Origin: Deltaproteobacteria bacterium HGW-Deltaproteobacteria-19
Lineage (GTDB): Bacteria; Desulfobacterota; Syntrophia; Syntrophales; PHBD01
Assembly (NCBI GenBank): GCA_002841865.1
Contig: PHBD01000011.1
Span: forward strand, 1-64,000
Length of the DNA: 64,000 nt
Direction of reading: 5' to 3'
Part shown: in pieces, positions 50,447 through 58,500 of the stretch
Position numbering within the stretch: position 1 is the stretch's first letter
Layout: each line of letters begins with the position of its first letter
Translations under genes and position numbers: made by a program
The notes under the pieces: generated by a model
Database searches by the model: none
What the model saw: only the letters and a program-made list of their open reading frames with translations
What the model was told of the DNA's origin: nothing

Positions 50447-51178
50447 ATGATCGAACTGAAACAGCTTTCCAAGCATTACGGCCACACCTTGGCGGTGGAT
50501 CGGCTCGACCTCTCGGTGCCGCCGGGGGAGATCTTCGGCTTCATCGGGCCCAACGGGGCCGGAAAGACCACCACGATCCGCATGATGGGGGGCATCCTGG
50601 CCCCGACCGCGGGAACCGTGAGGATCGGGGGTGTCTCCATGGCGGAGGATCCCGTCCGGGCTAAGCGGGCCATCGGCTTCATTCCCGACCGGCCCTATCT
50701 TTACGAGAAACTCACGGGGATGGAGTTCCTCCGTTTTTCCGCCGATCTCTACGGTGCGGCGGGAACCGGGTTCCGGCAGAAAGCCGGTGCGCTCCTGGAG
50801 AAGTTCTCCCTTGCCAATTGGGCCGACGAACTGGTGGAGGCCTACTCCCACGGGATGAAGCAGCGGCTCATCATCGCCGCGGCGCTTCTCCACGACCCGC
50901 AGGTGCTCATTGTCGACGAGCCCATGGTAGGCCTGGACCCGGGAGGCATCAAGATGGTGAAGGACCTGTTCCGGGACCTGGCCGGCGGGGGGACCACCAT
51001 CTTCATGTCCACCCACACCCTCCAGGTGGCCGAGGACGTGTGCCACCGCATCGGCGTCATCCACCGGGGCAGTCTCATCGCCCTGGGGACGACGGGGGAA
51101 CTGCAGCAGACGGCCGGCGCCGGAGAGGCCGACCTGGAATCGGTTTTCCTCGTCCTGACGGCGGAGGAAGCGAAGTAA
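50447..51178 (+). CDS. ABC transporter ATP-binding protein (ABC-2 type)
   Basis: A 243-residue ATPase. Walker A GPNGAGKTTT, the modified signature YSHGMKQRL (usual for ABC-2 exporters), Walker B VLIVDEPMVGLDP and the switch histidine in STHTLQ are present. It starts 6 bases after the transglutaminase stop and ends 3 bases before the permease, so all three share an operon. Confidence 0.93.
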   Translation: MIELKQLSKHYGHTLAVDRLDLSVPPGEIFGFIGPNGAGKTTTIRMMGGILAPTAGTVRIGGVSMAEDPVRAKRAIGFIPDRPYLYEKLTGMEFLRFSADLYGAAGTGFRQKAGALLEKFSLANWADELVEAYSHGMKQRLIIAAALLHDPQVLIVDEPMVGLDPGGIKMVKDLFRDLAGGGTTIFMSTHTLQVAEDVCHRIGVIHRGSLIALGTTGELQQTAGAGEADLESVFLVLTAEEAK

Positions 51179-51181
51179 TCC

Positions 51182-52876
51182 ATGAACGCCGTCTGGACTC
51201 TGCTCACCCCCCGGATCCTCTCCTTCCGCAACGGCGCCATCGTCGACGCCCAGCGCTACCGGATCCGCGCCGCCCTTTTCGGGTCCCTGGGCCTGCTCTT
51301 CTGGGCAGGAATCTTCGCCGTCTTCTATCGGGTCCTGAAATATTTCCGGGGCGCCGAGGGGTTCGGCGACATTCTCGCGGCGAAGCTTCTCTCGATGGTG
51401 CTGGTGACGTTCTTCGCGATCCTGGTCTTCAGCAGCATCATTACGAGCCTCTCCAAACTCTACCTGAGCCGGGACCTTGTCCTCGTCCACGCCCTGCCTG
51501 TTTCGCCTGCTCGGATCTTCCTGTCCCGCTGGATCGAGAGCACCGCCGACAGCTCCTGGATGGTGGTCATCTTCAGCCTGCCGGTGTTCCTCTCCTACGG
51601 GATCGTCTATGCGGCGGGTCCCGGGTTCTACGCCACCGCCGGCCTGTCGCTCCTGTCGATGTGTCTGATCGCCTCGGGCATCAGCGCCCTGGTGGTGCTT
51701 GTCGTCGCCGTCGTTCTGCCGGCGGGGCGCCTGCGGACGGTATTCCTGTTTCTCGCCGTGATCATCACGCTGGGGCTCATCCTGGCGTTCCGTCTCATGC
51801 GGCCGGAGCGGCTGGTCAACCCCGAGCAGTTCCAGACGGTGATGGCCTACCTGAAATCCATGGAGACGCCGGGGTCGCCCTTCCTGCCCACGACTTGGAT
51901 GATGGATGCCCTCCTGGCCTCGCTGAAGGGCGCCTGGCGAGAATCTCTCTTTCACCAGGCCTTGTCCTGGAGTTGCGCGGTGTCCTTCGTCTTCGTCGCG
52001 ACGGGACTTGCCGGGATTCTGTATTTCCCGGGATTTTCCCGGGCCCAGACGGCGGCCGAGCGGCTGTTCCCGACCCGTTGGCTCCGGCCGGGGCGACGGC
52101 CCGTCCTGCTTCGTTTCCTGCCGCCTCCCGTCCGGGCCCTGGCTTTCAAGGAGACCCGCAGCTTCTTCCGGGATCAGACCGCCTGGCCTCAGCTGTTCAT
52201 GGTGGTGGCCCTCATTGCGGTATACCTCTATAATTTCTCGGTCCTGCCCCTGGACAAGACACCCATCCGGACGGTCTATCTTCAGAACCTGTTCTCATTC
52301 CTGAACATGGGACTGGCGTCGTTTGTGCTCACGGCCATCGCGTCGCGTTTCGTCTTTCCCGCCGTGAGCATGGAGGCGGAGGCCTTCTGGATTATCCGCT
52401 CCGCCCCCGTCTCGATCCGGACGTTTCTATGGGTGAAGTTCTTCCTCTACTATGTGCCGCTCGTGATCCTGGCGGAGATCCTGATCGTCGTTTCCAACCT
52501 CCTCCTGGGAGTCACCCCGTTCATGATGGGCCTGTCGACAGTCACCGTGTTCGCCATGGTCCCCGGCGTCGTGGCCCTGGCGGTCGGCCTGGGGGCGGCC
52601 TATCCGGACTTCAAGTCCGAAAATCCCGCCCAGGCAGTGACCAGCTTCGGGGGGCTCCTGTTCATGATCTGCTGCGCCGGATTCATCGGTGTCGTCATCA
52701 TCCTGGAGGCCGGCCCGGTGTACCAGGTCTTCATGGCGGGCCTCCGTGGGGGGGCTCTTTCATTCTTTCAGTGGGTCTGGCTCGTCGTTTCTTTCGCGGT
52801 CTCCCTGGTCCTCTGCATCCTGGCCATCGTCCTGCCCATGCGGATGGGAGAGCGGCACCTGCTGAATCTCGAATAA
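51182..52876 (+). CDS. ABC transporter permease (ABC-2/putative exporter type)
   Basis: A 564-residue membrane protein with about 12 hydrophobic helices (e.g. LFGSLGLLFWAGIFAVFY, LLSMVLVTFFAILVF, LVVLVVAVVLP, and the last VSFAVSLVLCILAIVL). It pairs with the ATPase just upstream. The long cytoplasmic middle segment (about 285-330) carries Arg/Pro residues. Substrate unknown; the transglutaminase partner suggests a surface or cell-wall related export process, an inference. Confidence 0.82.
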   Translation: MNAVWTLLTPRILSFRNGAIVDAQRYRIRAALFGSLGLLFWAGIFAVFYRVLKYFRGAEGFGDILAAKLLSMVLVTFFAILVFSSIITSLSKLYLSRDLVLVHALPVSPARIFLSRWIESTADSSWMVVIFSLPVFLSYGIVYAAGPGFYATAGLSLLSMCLIASGISALVVLVVAVVLPAGRLRTVFLFLAVIITLGLILAFRLMRPERLVNPEQFQTVMAYLKSMETPGSPFLPTTWMMDALLASLKGAWRESLFHQALSWSCAVSFVFVATGLAGILYFPGFSRAQTAAERLFPTRWLRPGRRPVLLRFLPPPVRALAFKETRSFFRDQTAWPQLFMVVALIAVYLYNFSVLPLDKTPIRTVYLQNLFSFLNMGLASFVLTAIASRFVFPAVSMEAEAFWIIRSAPVSIRTFLWVKFFLYYVPLVILAEILIVVSNLLLGVTPFMMGLSTVTVFAMVPGVVALAVGLGAAYPDFKSENPAQAVTSFGGLLFMICCAGFIGVVIILEAGPVYQVFMAGLRGGALSFFQWVWLVVSFAVSLVLCILAIVLPMRMGERHLLNLE

Positions 52877-52901
52877 ACATCACAGAAACGTTATAGGATT
52901 A

Positions 52902-52931
52902 TTGCCAATCCGGTGTGTTGTCTGTTATAGT
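52902..52931 (+). promoter_or_regulatory. Candidate sigma-70 promoter for the MBL-fold hydrolase gene
   Basis: TTGCCA at 52902-52907, an 18-base spacer and TATAGT at 52926-52931 (each five of six consensus bases). The expected transcript start is near 52938, 22 bases before the ATG. Confidence 0.55.
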
Positions 52932-52959
52932 TCGCGCCGTTTGACAGGGGGGAATATTC

Positions 52960-53919
52960 ATGTATGTCCATTTCTGGGGGACCCGCGGATCCCTGCCGGT
53001 CTCCATGACGGCGGATGCGGTCCGCGAAAAAATACGTCGGGCCTTGCTGGAGAGCCGGAAGTACAAACTGAAAACGGATCATGACGTCGAGGCGTTTCTG
53101 GAGACGCTGCCGTTTTCCATCCGGGGCACTTACGGCGGCAATACGGCCTGCGTGGAGATCGGGGGGGGCGCGGAGACCGTGCTCTGCGACGCCGGCACGG
53201 GGCTCCGCGACTTCGGAAACGCCTTCCTCAAGTCCGGCCGCGGTTCCGGAAACAGTCCCGCCGTCTTTCATCTCTTCATCACCCATGTCCACTGGGACCA
53301 TATCCAGGGATTTCCGTTCTTCGTCCCGGCCTATATCCCGGGGAACCAGGTCATCATATACGGAGTCCATCAGGATCTCCGACGGCACCTTGCCCAGCAG
53401 CAGCAGAGTCCCTTCTTCCCGGCTCCGCTCTCGTCCATGAGGGGGGACATCCGGTTCGTCACTCTCCAGGAGGACAGGGAGTACGAGATCGCCGGGCTAA
53501 CGGTTCGGGCGATCCGCCAGAACCACCCGGGGGACTCCTATGGTTACTCCTTCGGGAAGGACGGCAAAAAGGTCGTCTTCTCCACCGATGCCGAGCATAA
53601 GGGGGAGAACGACCGTAATACGAACGGCATCGTGGATTTTTTCCGCGACGCCGACCTCCTGGTCTTTGACGCCCAGTACACCCTTCTGGACGCGATCGAC
53701 ACGAAGGAGAACTGGGGACACTCGAGCAACCTGACGGGTGTGGAACTGGCCGTCCAGGCCGGGGTGAAGCGGCTGTGCCTGTTCCACACGGAACACAGCT
53801 ACCCCGACGAGATGATCGAGCAGTTCCACCAGGACACGAGAAAATACCTGAAGATCCACGCCGAATCCCATCCCATGGAGATTCTGGTGGCCTACGACGG
53901 CTTGTTGATCGAGCTCTGA
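52960..53919 (+). CDS. Metallo-beta-lactamase-fold hydrolase (RNase Z-like subgroup)
   Basis: A 319-residue protein. It starts with HFWGTRGSLPVS, has the zinc motif THVHWDHIQGFPFF (HxHxDH), and FSTDAEHK as the later acidic/His ligand region. The TRGS start is typical of a bacterial subgroup of RNase Z/cyclic-nucleotide-phosphodiesterase-like proteins. The exact substrate (RNA, cyclic nucleotide, or other phosphodiester) is unknown. GGGGGGAATATTC precedes the ATG. Confidence 0.83.
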   Translation: MYVHFWGTRGSLPVSMTADAVREKIRRALLESRKYKLKTDHDVEAFLETLPFSIRGTYGGNTACVEIGGGAETVLCDAGTGLRDFGNAFLKSGRGSGNSPAVFHLFITHVHWDHIQGFPFFVPAYIPGNQVIIYGVHQDLRRHLAQQQQSPFFPAPLSSMRGDIRFVTLQEDREYEIAGLTVRAIRQNHPGDSYGYSFGKDGKKVVFSTDAEHKGENDRNTNGIVDFFRDADLLVFDAQYTLLDAIDTKENWGHSSNLTGVELAVQAGVKRLCLFHTEHSYPDEMIEQFHQDTRKYLKIHAESHPMEILVAYDGLLIEL

Positions 53920-54095
53920 AAAAGCAGCCCGTTCCGGGCGCGTCCGGAAGGCTGTGTCCATCGTTCCTGCTCGTGGGCCGTTGCGCGAGGCGGTCTCCCG
54001 GAACGGCTGCCTGTATTCTTTTTCAAAAAGAGCAACCTGTTGCTCCCCCCTGCCGGACTTTTCGTTTTGCCGTGCCGATGGATGTTTCATTCGGT

Positions 54096-54131
54096 GAACA
54101 ACATATGGATTCTCCATGCAGCATGTTGTTC
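54096..54131. promoter_or_regulatory. Putative enhancer-binding-protein site 1 (inverted repeat)
   Basis: GAACAACAT (54096-54104) and ATGTTGTTC (54123-54131) form a perfect 9-bp inverted repeat with an 18-base spacer. It ends 74 bases before the -24 box of the sigma-54 promoter at 54205. A matching element stands 73 bases before the second sigma-54 promoter. Such spaced palindromes are the normal binding sites of sigma-54 activators. Confidence 0.6.
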
Positions 54132-54204
54132 GTAATTTCCTGTCCGCTCCGGTCGAACAATCTGTATTATGCCGATATCATTAACTTGTAATCTCGTCGC
54201 AAGA

Positions 54205-54220
54205 TGGTATCCTTCTTGCG
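54205..54220 (+). promoter_or_regulatory. Sigma-54 promoter 1
   Basis: TGGTATCCTTCTTGCG, with GG and GC exactly ten bases apart and TTGC at -12. It matches the -24/-12 consensus well apart from T for C in TGGCA. It lies 346 bases upstream of the nitronate monooxygenase start. Confidence 0.6.
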
Positions 54221-54252
54221 ATTCCGTTCTCCAGGTACCAGGCAAGTCACCG

Positions 54253-54269
54253 GCCCCGGCGGCCGGGGC
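54253..54269 (+). other. GC-rich hairpin early in the sigma-54 leader
   Basis: GCCCCGG (54253-54259) pairs with CCGGGGC (54263-54269) with a 3-base loop, about 20 bases after the predicted transcript start. It is followed by AAACGTCTTTT rather than a pure T-run. It may be an attenuator or simply a structured leader. Confidence 0.3.
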
Positions 54270-54565
54270 AAACGTCTTTTCCTTACTTTTCCCGCAGCAG
54301 ATCCGAACAAGGCGATGCTCAAGATCATCAATCTTTCGACGCCCCGCCATTCCAGCCTGATCCTCGAGACGGACGGAAAAAGAAGCGCTTTGTCGTCGTC
54401 GAACCGGTCCACGAACCTGGGACGCCCCGGTAAATGCGTGGGGCCGGGCAGATTCGCGGGCCTGAAGGCGATGCATGCAGATAACCGGCGGGTGAAAGGA
54501 TGATCGAGATCCCGTGATGCCGGGACGGTGCCCGCTGCAACCCGATTCATGAAGGAGGGGCGAGG

Positions 54566-55483
54566 ATGAAGGTTCCGGGGAAAATCCGGACGGAACTGAC
54601 GGAGATGCTGGGCATCGACTACCCTATCATCGGGGCGCCGATGTTTCTCGTCTCCTACGAGAAACTCGCGGCGGCGGTTTCCCTGGCCGGAGGGCTGGGG
54701 ACGCTTCCACTGCCGAATTTCCGAACCGTCGATGAACTGCGGCGGACCCTCGAATCAGTCCGCCGCTGCACCGACCGCCCCATCGGGGTGAACATCCACC
54801 TGTCGGGCAAGTTCGCCTGGCGGGAGCAGATGGCGGTCTGCCTGGACTTCGGCGTACGCTTCTTCCTGACTTCCCTGGGAGACCCGCAGTTGATTCTCGA
54901 CGCCGTACACGGGAAGGGCGGCGTTGTCTTTGCCGATGTCGTCTCGCTTCGCCAGGCCCTCCGCGCCCGGGAAAAGGGCGTCGACGGCCTGGTGGCCGTG
55001 GGCTCCGCCGCGGGCGGGCACTCCGGGACAACTCCCACCATGATTCTCGTTCCCTATTTGAAGGCGAAGACCGGCCTGCCCATCGTGGCTGCCGGAGGCG
55101 TCAGCACCGGCGCCCAGATGGCGGCGGCCATTGCCGTCGGGGCCTGCGGTGTGGTTGTGGGGACACGGCTGATTGCCACTCCGGAGGCCCGGGTCGCGAA
55201 GGCTTACAAGGATGCCGTCGTCCGCGCCGATCCCGACGACATCGTCACGAGCGACCGGATTACCGGAAACCCGGCCAACTGGCTGGCGGAGAGCATCCGG
55301 GTCTTCGATGAGCGTCCCGATCCCGCCTCGAAGCGGTGGCGGGACTTCTGGAGCGCCGGTCGCAGCGTGGCCCAGACGGAGGAGGTCCGCCCCGCCGGGG
55401 AGATCGTCCGGGAGATGGCGGCGACCTATTTCGAGGCGGTCCGCGTCCTGAAGGGGACGCTGCCCGGGGAAGACCCGCGTTGA
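54566..55483 (+). CDS. Nitronate monooxygenase/enoyl reductase-like FMN protein
   Basis: A 305-residue TIM-barrel flavoprotein of the NPD/FabK family. YPIIGAPMFLVS at the start, GGLGTLPL, GVNIHLSG, VAVGSAAGGHSG (FMN phosphate/active-site loop) and the AAGGVSTGAQM and GVVVGTRLIAT barrel-end motifs are characteristic. It oxidises nitronates or reduces enoyl thioesters depending on subgroup. GAAGGAGG precedes the ATG. The shared sigma-54/inverted-repeat control with the acyl-CoA operon suggests a role in that pathway. Confidence 0.87.
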   Translation: MKVPGKIRTELTEMLGIDYPIIGAPMFLVSYEKLAAAVSLAGGLGTLPLPNFRTVDELRRTLESVRRCTDRPIGVNIHLSGKFAWREQMAVCLDFGVRFFLTSLGDPQLILDAVHGKGGVVFADVVSLRQALRAREKGVDGLVAVGSAAGGHSGTTPTMILVPYLKAKTGLPIVAAGGVSTGAQMAAAIAVGACGVVVGTRLIATPEARVAKAYKDAVVRADPDDIVTSDRITGNPANWLAESIRVFDERPDPASKRWRDFWSAGRSVAQTEEVRPAGEIVREMAATYFEAVRVLKGTLPGEDPR

Positions 55484-55835
55484 TGTTCTCGCACCCACGC
55501 CTCGGCGGGAAAGTCAGACCCGGATTATCCGGGAAAGACAGTGCCCGGGAGGCGGGCTTCCCTGCGCTCAGAAGCGTTTTCTGACCCTGCAGCGTCTCGC
55601 TCCGCTGCAACGTCAAAACTCGCGCCAAGGCGCAGAGACGGATGACTTTGCAAGCGCTGCACTGTGACGGCAGGGTGCCCGGAAAAAGCCTTTATTCGCG
55701 CTCCGGGAAGCGCCTCTTCCTTGCATCCGCGGGGGCGCGGTCGGGTTCCCGAATAAGCAATAGATTTGAAATCTCTTCTTTTTTCCGCCTCCTGGAAGAA
55801 CCGGGCCGGAATTCATGTCCCCTCGGCGGGAAAGC

Positions 55836-55872
55836 GCACAACATACAGGTGGTCCTGCGCAACATGTTGTGC
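55836..55872. promoter_or_regulatory. Putative enhancer-binding-protein site 2 (inverted repeat)
   Basis: GCACAACAT (55836-55844) and ATGTTGTGC (55864-55872) form a perfect 9-bp inverted repeat with a 19-base spacer. The core ACAACAT...ATGTTGT is the same as in site 1. The right arm also lies in a CAACATGTTG palindrome. It ends 73 bases before the sigma-54 promoter. Confidence 0.62.
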
Positions 55873-55944
55873 AGAATGAGGGGGCACACCTCCCCACGTT
55901 ACTGTAACTATCAGATATAAAAAAGATATATACGTTCCAGCGGA

Positions 55945-55960
55945 TGGCATCGATCTTGCA
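55945..55960 (+). promoter_or_regulatory. Sigma-54 promoter 2
   Basis: TGGCATCGATCTTGCA matches the -24/-12 consensus (TGGCAY ... TTGCW) with one mismatch at the R position; GG and GC are ten bases apart. The transcript would begin near 55972, about 95 bases upstream of the SDR gene that opens the operon. Confidence 0.72.
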
Positions 55961-56064
55961 AAATTAGCCTGCATGACCGTCCATCGGTCTTTACCATTTC
56001 AATCGGGAGCGGGTCTCATGCCGCGCCCACCAACAGGCAAATCCACGCAGAAAGGAGAACAGCT

Positions 56065-56829
56065 TTGGATACTTCTTACTTGGCCCTGGAAGGAAAGGTA
56101 GCTCTCGTGACAGGCGGGAGCCGCGGGATCGGCAAGGCCATCGCCCTGGCCCTGGCCGATGCGGGGGCGGATGTGGCGGTCGTCAGCCGCAAACTGCCGG
56201 ACCTGGAGATCGTGGCGGAGGAGATCCGCGCCAAGGGGCGGCGCGCCCTGGCCGTCTCAGCCCACATGAGGGAGGTGGAAGAGATCCGCAAGATGGTGGA
56301 GGCCGTCAAGAACGAATTCGGCCGGATCGACATCCTGGTGAATAACGCCGCCACGAATCCCGGCATGGGACTCCTCGTGGACATGGAAGAGAAGATGTAC
56401 GACCAGATCATGAACACGAACCTCAAGGGCTATACCATGACGAGCATCCTGGTCGGCAAGATCATGCAGGCCCAGAAGAGCGGCAACATCATCAACATCT
56501 CCTCCGTGGGCGGCGTGTCGCCTGACATCGGACTTGGCCTCTACTGCATCAGCAAGGCCGGCATCAATATGATGACCCGGGCGATGGCAAAGGAGATGGG
56601 ACCCTACGGGATCCGTGTCAACTGCATCGCCCCCGGTGTCGTGCAGACCAAGTTCAGCAAGGCCCTCTGGACGAACGAGCCCCTGCTGAAGCAGGAGATG
56701 GGTCATACGCCCCTCGGGCGGATCTCCCAGCCGGAAGAGGTGGGAAGGGTAGCCCTGTTCCTGGCCTCGGACGCCTCGTCCTACATGACCGGCCAGATCC
56801 TTGTGGCCGACGGCGGCGGCTCCATTTAG
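56065..56829 (+). CDS. SDR-family oxidoreductase
   Basis: A 254-residue classical SDR with TGGSRGIG, NNAAT, the serine in NISSVGG, YCISK (Tyr-Lys pair) and GQILVADGG. It uses a TTG start at 56065 with AAAGGAGAA six bases upstream. It is the first gene behind sigma-54 promoter 2. It likely acts as a hydroxyacyl-CoA dehydrogenase or an alcohol dehydrogenase for the pathway encoded downstream. Confidence 0.88.
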   Translation: MDTSYLALEGKVALVTGGSRGIGKAIALALADAGADVAVVSRKLPDLEIVAEEIRAKGRRALAVSAHMREVEEIRKMVEAVKNEFGRIDILVNNAATNPGMGLLVDMEEKMYDQIMNTNLKGYTMTSILVGKIMQAQKSGNIINISSVGGVSPDIGLGLYCISKAGINMMTRAMAKEMGPYGIRVNCIAPGVVQTKFSKALWTNEPLLKQEMGHTPLGRISQPEEVGRVALFLASDASSYMTGQILVADGGGSI

Positions 56830-56921
56830 CGGTTAAGACCAAGCGCCCGGCCCCGCGGGAGAAATGAAGGATCGGGGATCGGCCTTCGACGAGGCCGACC
56901 AATCAAAGGAGGCAATTCGAC

Positions 56922-58367
56922 ATGGGTTTGATGACAGCGCAGGAATACAGGGACAGTCTGAACGACGGCCGCATCGTCTACTACAAGGGCCGGAAGATCG
57001 AGAACGTGGCAACGGATCCCGATCTGATGGCCTGCGTCGAGACCGTTGCCGTCGATTATCTGATGGCCCACGATCCCAAATACAAGGACCTGGCCCTCGT
57101 CTATGACGAGGAACTGGGAGAAAACATCAGCCGGTACAACCACGTACCGAAGAACGGGGAGGACCTGCTCAAGCACCTGGAGCTCATCATCAAGGCGACG
57201 GAGCTGGGTGACGGGTACATTCCCCTGGCCCACGACATCGGCGCCGACGCGATGAACGCCATTTCCATCACGGCACGGACGATGGGGGATGCAGGGAAGG
57301 TCTACCTGGAGCGGATCGAGAACTACCGGACGTACCTGAAGAAGACCGACAAGTGCGTCGTTGCCGGTGTCACCGACGTAAAGGGCGACCGGAAGCTCCG
57401 GCCCTCCGATGCGGGCCAGGCCCATCCGGATTTCCACGTTCGGGTCGTCGACAAAAACGACGAGGGTGTCATCGTCCGCGGCGCAAAAGTCCACATCACC
57501 GGGGCAGCCTACTGCAACGAGTTCTTCGCGATTCCCTGCCGGGCCATGAGCGGCCCGGAAGACGCCCCCTACGCGATCGCCTTCGCCATCCCGGCGAACA
57601 CGAAGGGGATCCGCCAGATCGTCCGGCCTTTCCACGGGCGGATCAGCGATATGGAGTTCCCCCTCGAGAGTCCTCTCCGGCGGATGCACACGGACTCCCT
57701 GATCATCTTTGACGACGTCTTCGTCCCCTGGGATCGGGTCTTCCTGTGCGGCGAGTGGAAAATGGCCGCCACGATGGTCTACAACTTCGCGCTGATGCAC
57801 CGCCGCACGGGCTGCGCCTACCGCATCCCGCTGAGCGAACAGCTGCTGGGCGTTGCCGTGGCCATCGCGGATTACAACGGCGTGAGCGACGCCCCCCACG
57901 TCCGGGAGAAAATCACCGAGCTGGTCATCTACCTGGAGACCCTCTCGGCCCTGTCCCGCTCGGCCTGCCTTGATTTCGTGAACCACGCGGGAATCCCGGT
58001 GCCGAACCCCATCACGACGAACATCGCCAAGTACCACTTCGCCCACAACTACCACAAGGTCTGCGAGATCATCCAGGACCTGGCCGGCGGCCTCCTTGTG
58101 ACGGCGCCGACCTACAAGGACTGGCAGAATCCCGAGACCCAGGAAGACATCAAGAAGTACCTGCAGGGGAAGGCCTCCGTCCCGACGGAAGACCGGCTGC
58201 GCATGTTCGACCTGATCCGCCGGATTACCTCGGCGGACCTGGAGACGATCTGCCTGCATGGCGAGGGCTCCCCCTTCGCCGAGCGGATGACGATATTCAT
58301 GGAGGCCAGGAAGATCATCGGCCGGTGCAAGGGCATCGCCGAAGGTCTCGCGGGCATCAAGAAGTGA
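56922..58367 (+). CDS. HpaB/4-hydroxybutyryl-CoA dehydratase superfamily flavoprotein
   Basis: A 481-residue protein with the acyl-CoA-dehydrogenase-like fold typical of HpaB and AbfD (YIPLAHDIGADAMNAISIT, TDVKGDRKLRPSD, ARKIIGRCKGIAEG). AbfD needs three cysteines and one histidine for its [4Fe-4S] cluster (C99, C103, H292, C299). Here residues 90-115 have no cysteine at all, while MHRRTGC (His 293, Cys 298) keeps only a His/Cys pair. It is therefore probably not an Fe-S dehydratase; a flavin-only isomerase or hydroxylase-type enzyme are alternatives. AAAGGAGG precedes the ATG. Confidence 0.78.
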   Translation: MGLMTAQEYRDSLNDGRIVYYKGRKIENVATDPDLMACVETVAVDYLMAHDPKYKDLALVYDEELGENISRYNHVPKNGEDLLKHLELIIKATELGDGYIPLAHDIGADAMNAISITARTMGDAGKVYLERIENYRTYLKKTDKCVVAGVTDVKGDRKLRPSDAGQAHPDFHVRVVDKNDEGVIVRGAKVHITGAAYCNEFFAIPCRAMSGPEDAPYAIAFAIPANTKGIRQIVRPFHGRISDMEFPLESPLRRMHTDSLIIFDDVFVPWDRVFLCGEWKMAATMVYNFALMHRRTGCAYRIPLSEQLLGVAVAIADYNGVSDAPHVREKITELVIYLETLSALSRSACLDFVNHAGIPVPNPITTNIAKYHFAHNYHKVCEIIQDLAGGLLVTAPTYKDWQNPETQEDIKKYLQGKASVPTEDRLRMFDLIRRITSADLETICLHGEGSPFAERMTIFMEARKIIGRCKGIAEGLAGIKK

Positions 58368-58500
58368 CGGGTCGGCGGGCGGGGCCCCTTTCCCCCGCCC
58401 GCCGGGTTGCAGCAATCATTGAAGACAGGACGTACGCCTCCGGGGGCGTGGCCTTCGAGCCCCGCTCGCCCGGATGTGGAACGGAGAAGGAGCAGTTACC

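Larger units (their letters stand above)
53920..54565. other. Regulatory intergenic region before the nitronate monooxygenase gene
   Basis: About 650 bases without a convincing gene. It contains an inverted repeat (54096-54131), a sigma-54 promoter (54205-54220) and a GC hairpin (54253-54269), all listed separately. The first 170 bases show nothing recognisable. Confidence 0.5.
55484..56064. other. Regulatory intergenic region before the acyl-CoA operon
   Basis: No gene is supported in about 580 bases. It holds an inverted repeat (55836-55872) and a sigma-54 promoter (55945-55960). A GCAGCG/CGCTGC stem near 55590-55610 may be a weak terminator for the preceding gene. Confidence 0.45.

Noticed and set aside
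48818-51955. A 1045-codon open frame on the minus strand
   Set aside because: It is antisense to the transglutaminase and ABC genes, has low-complexity Arg/Asp/Gly/His-rich sequence, and no ribosome site. Such frames are common opposite GC-rich genes.
54204-54503. A 99-codon frame, or a 62-codon frame from 54315, before the nitronate monooxygenase gene
   Set aside because: The longer frame starts inside the sigma-54 promoter and the shorter has only a weak ribosome site. No family features. Better explained as leader sequence.
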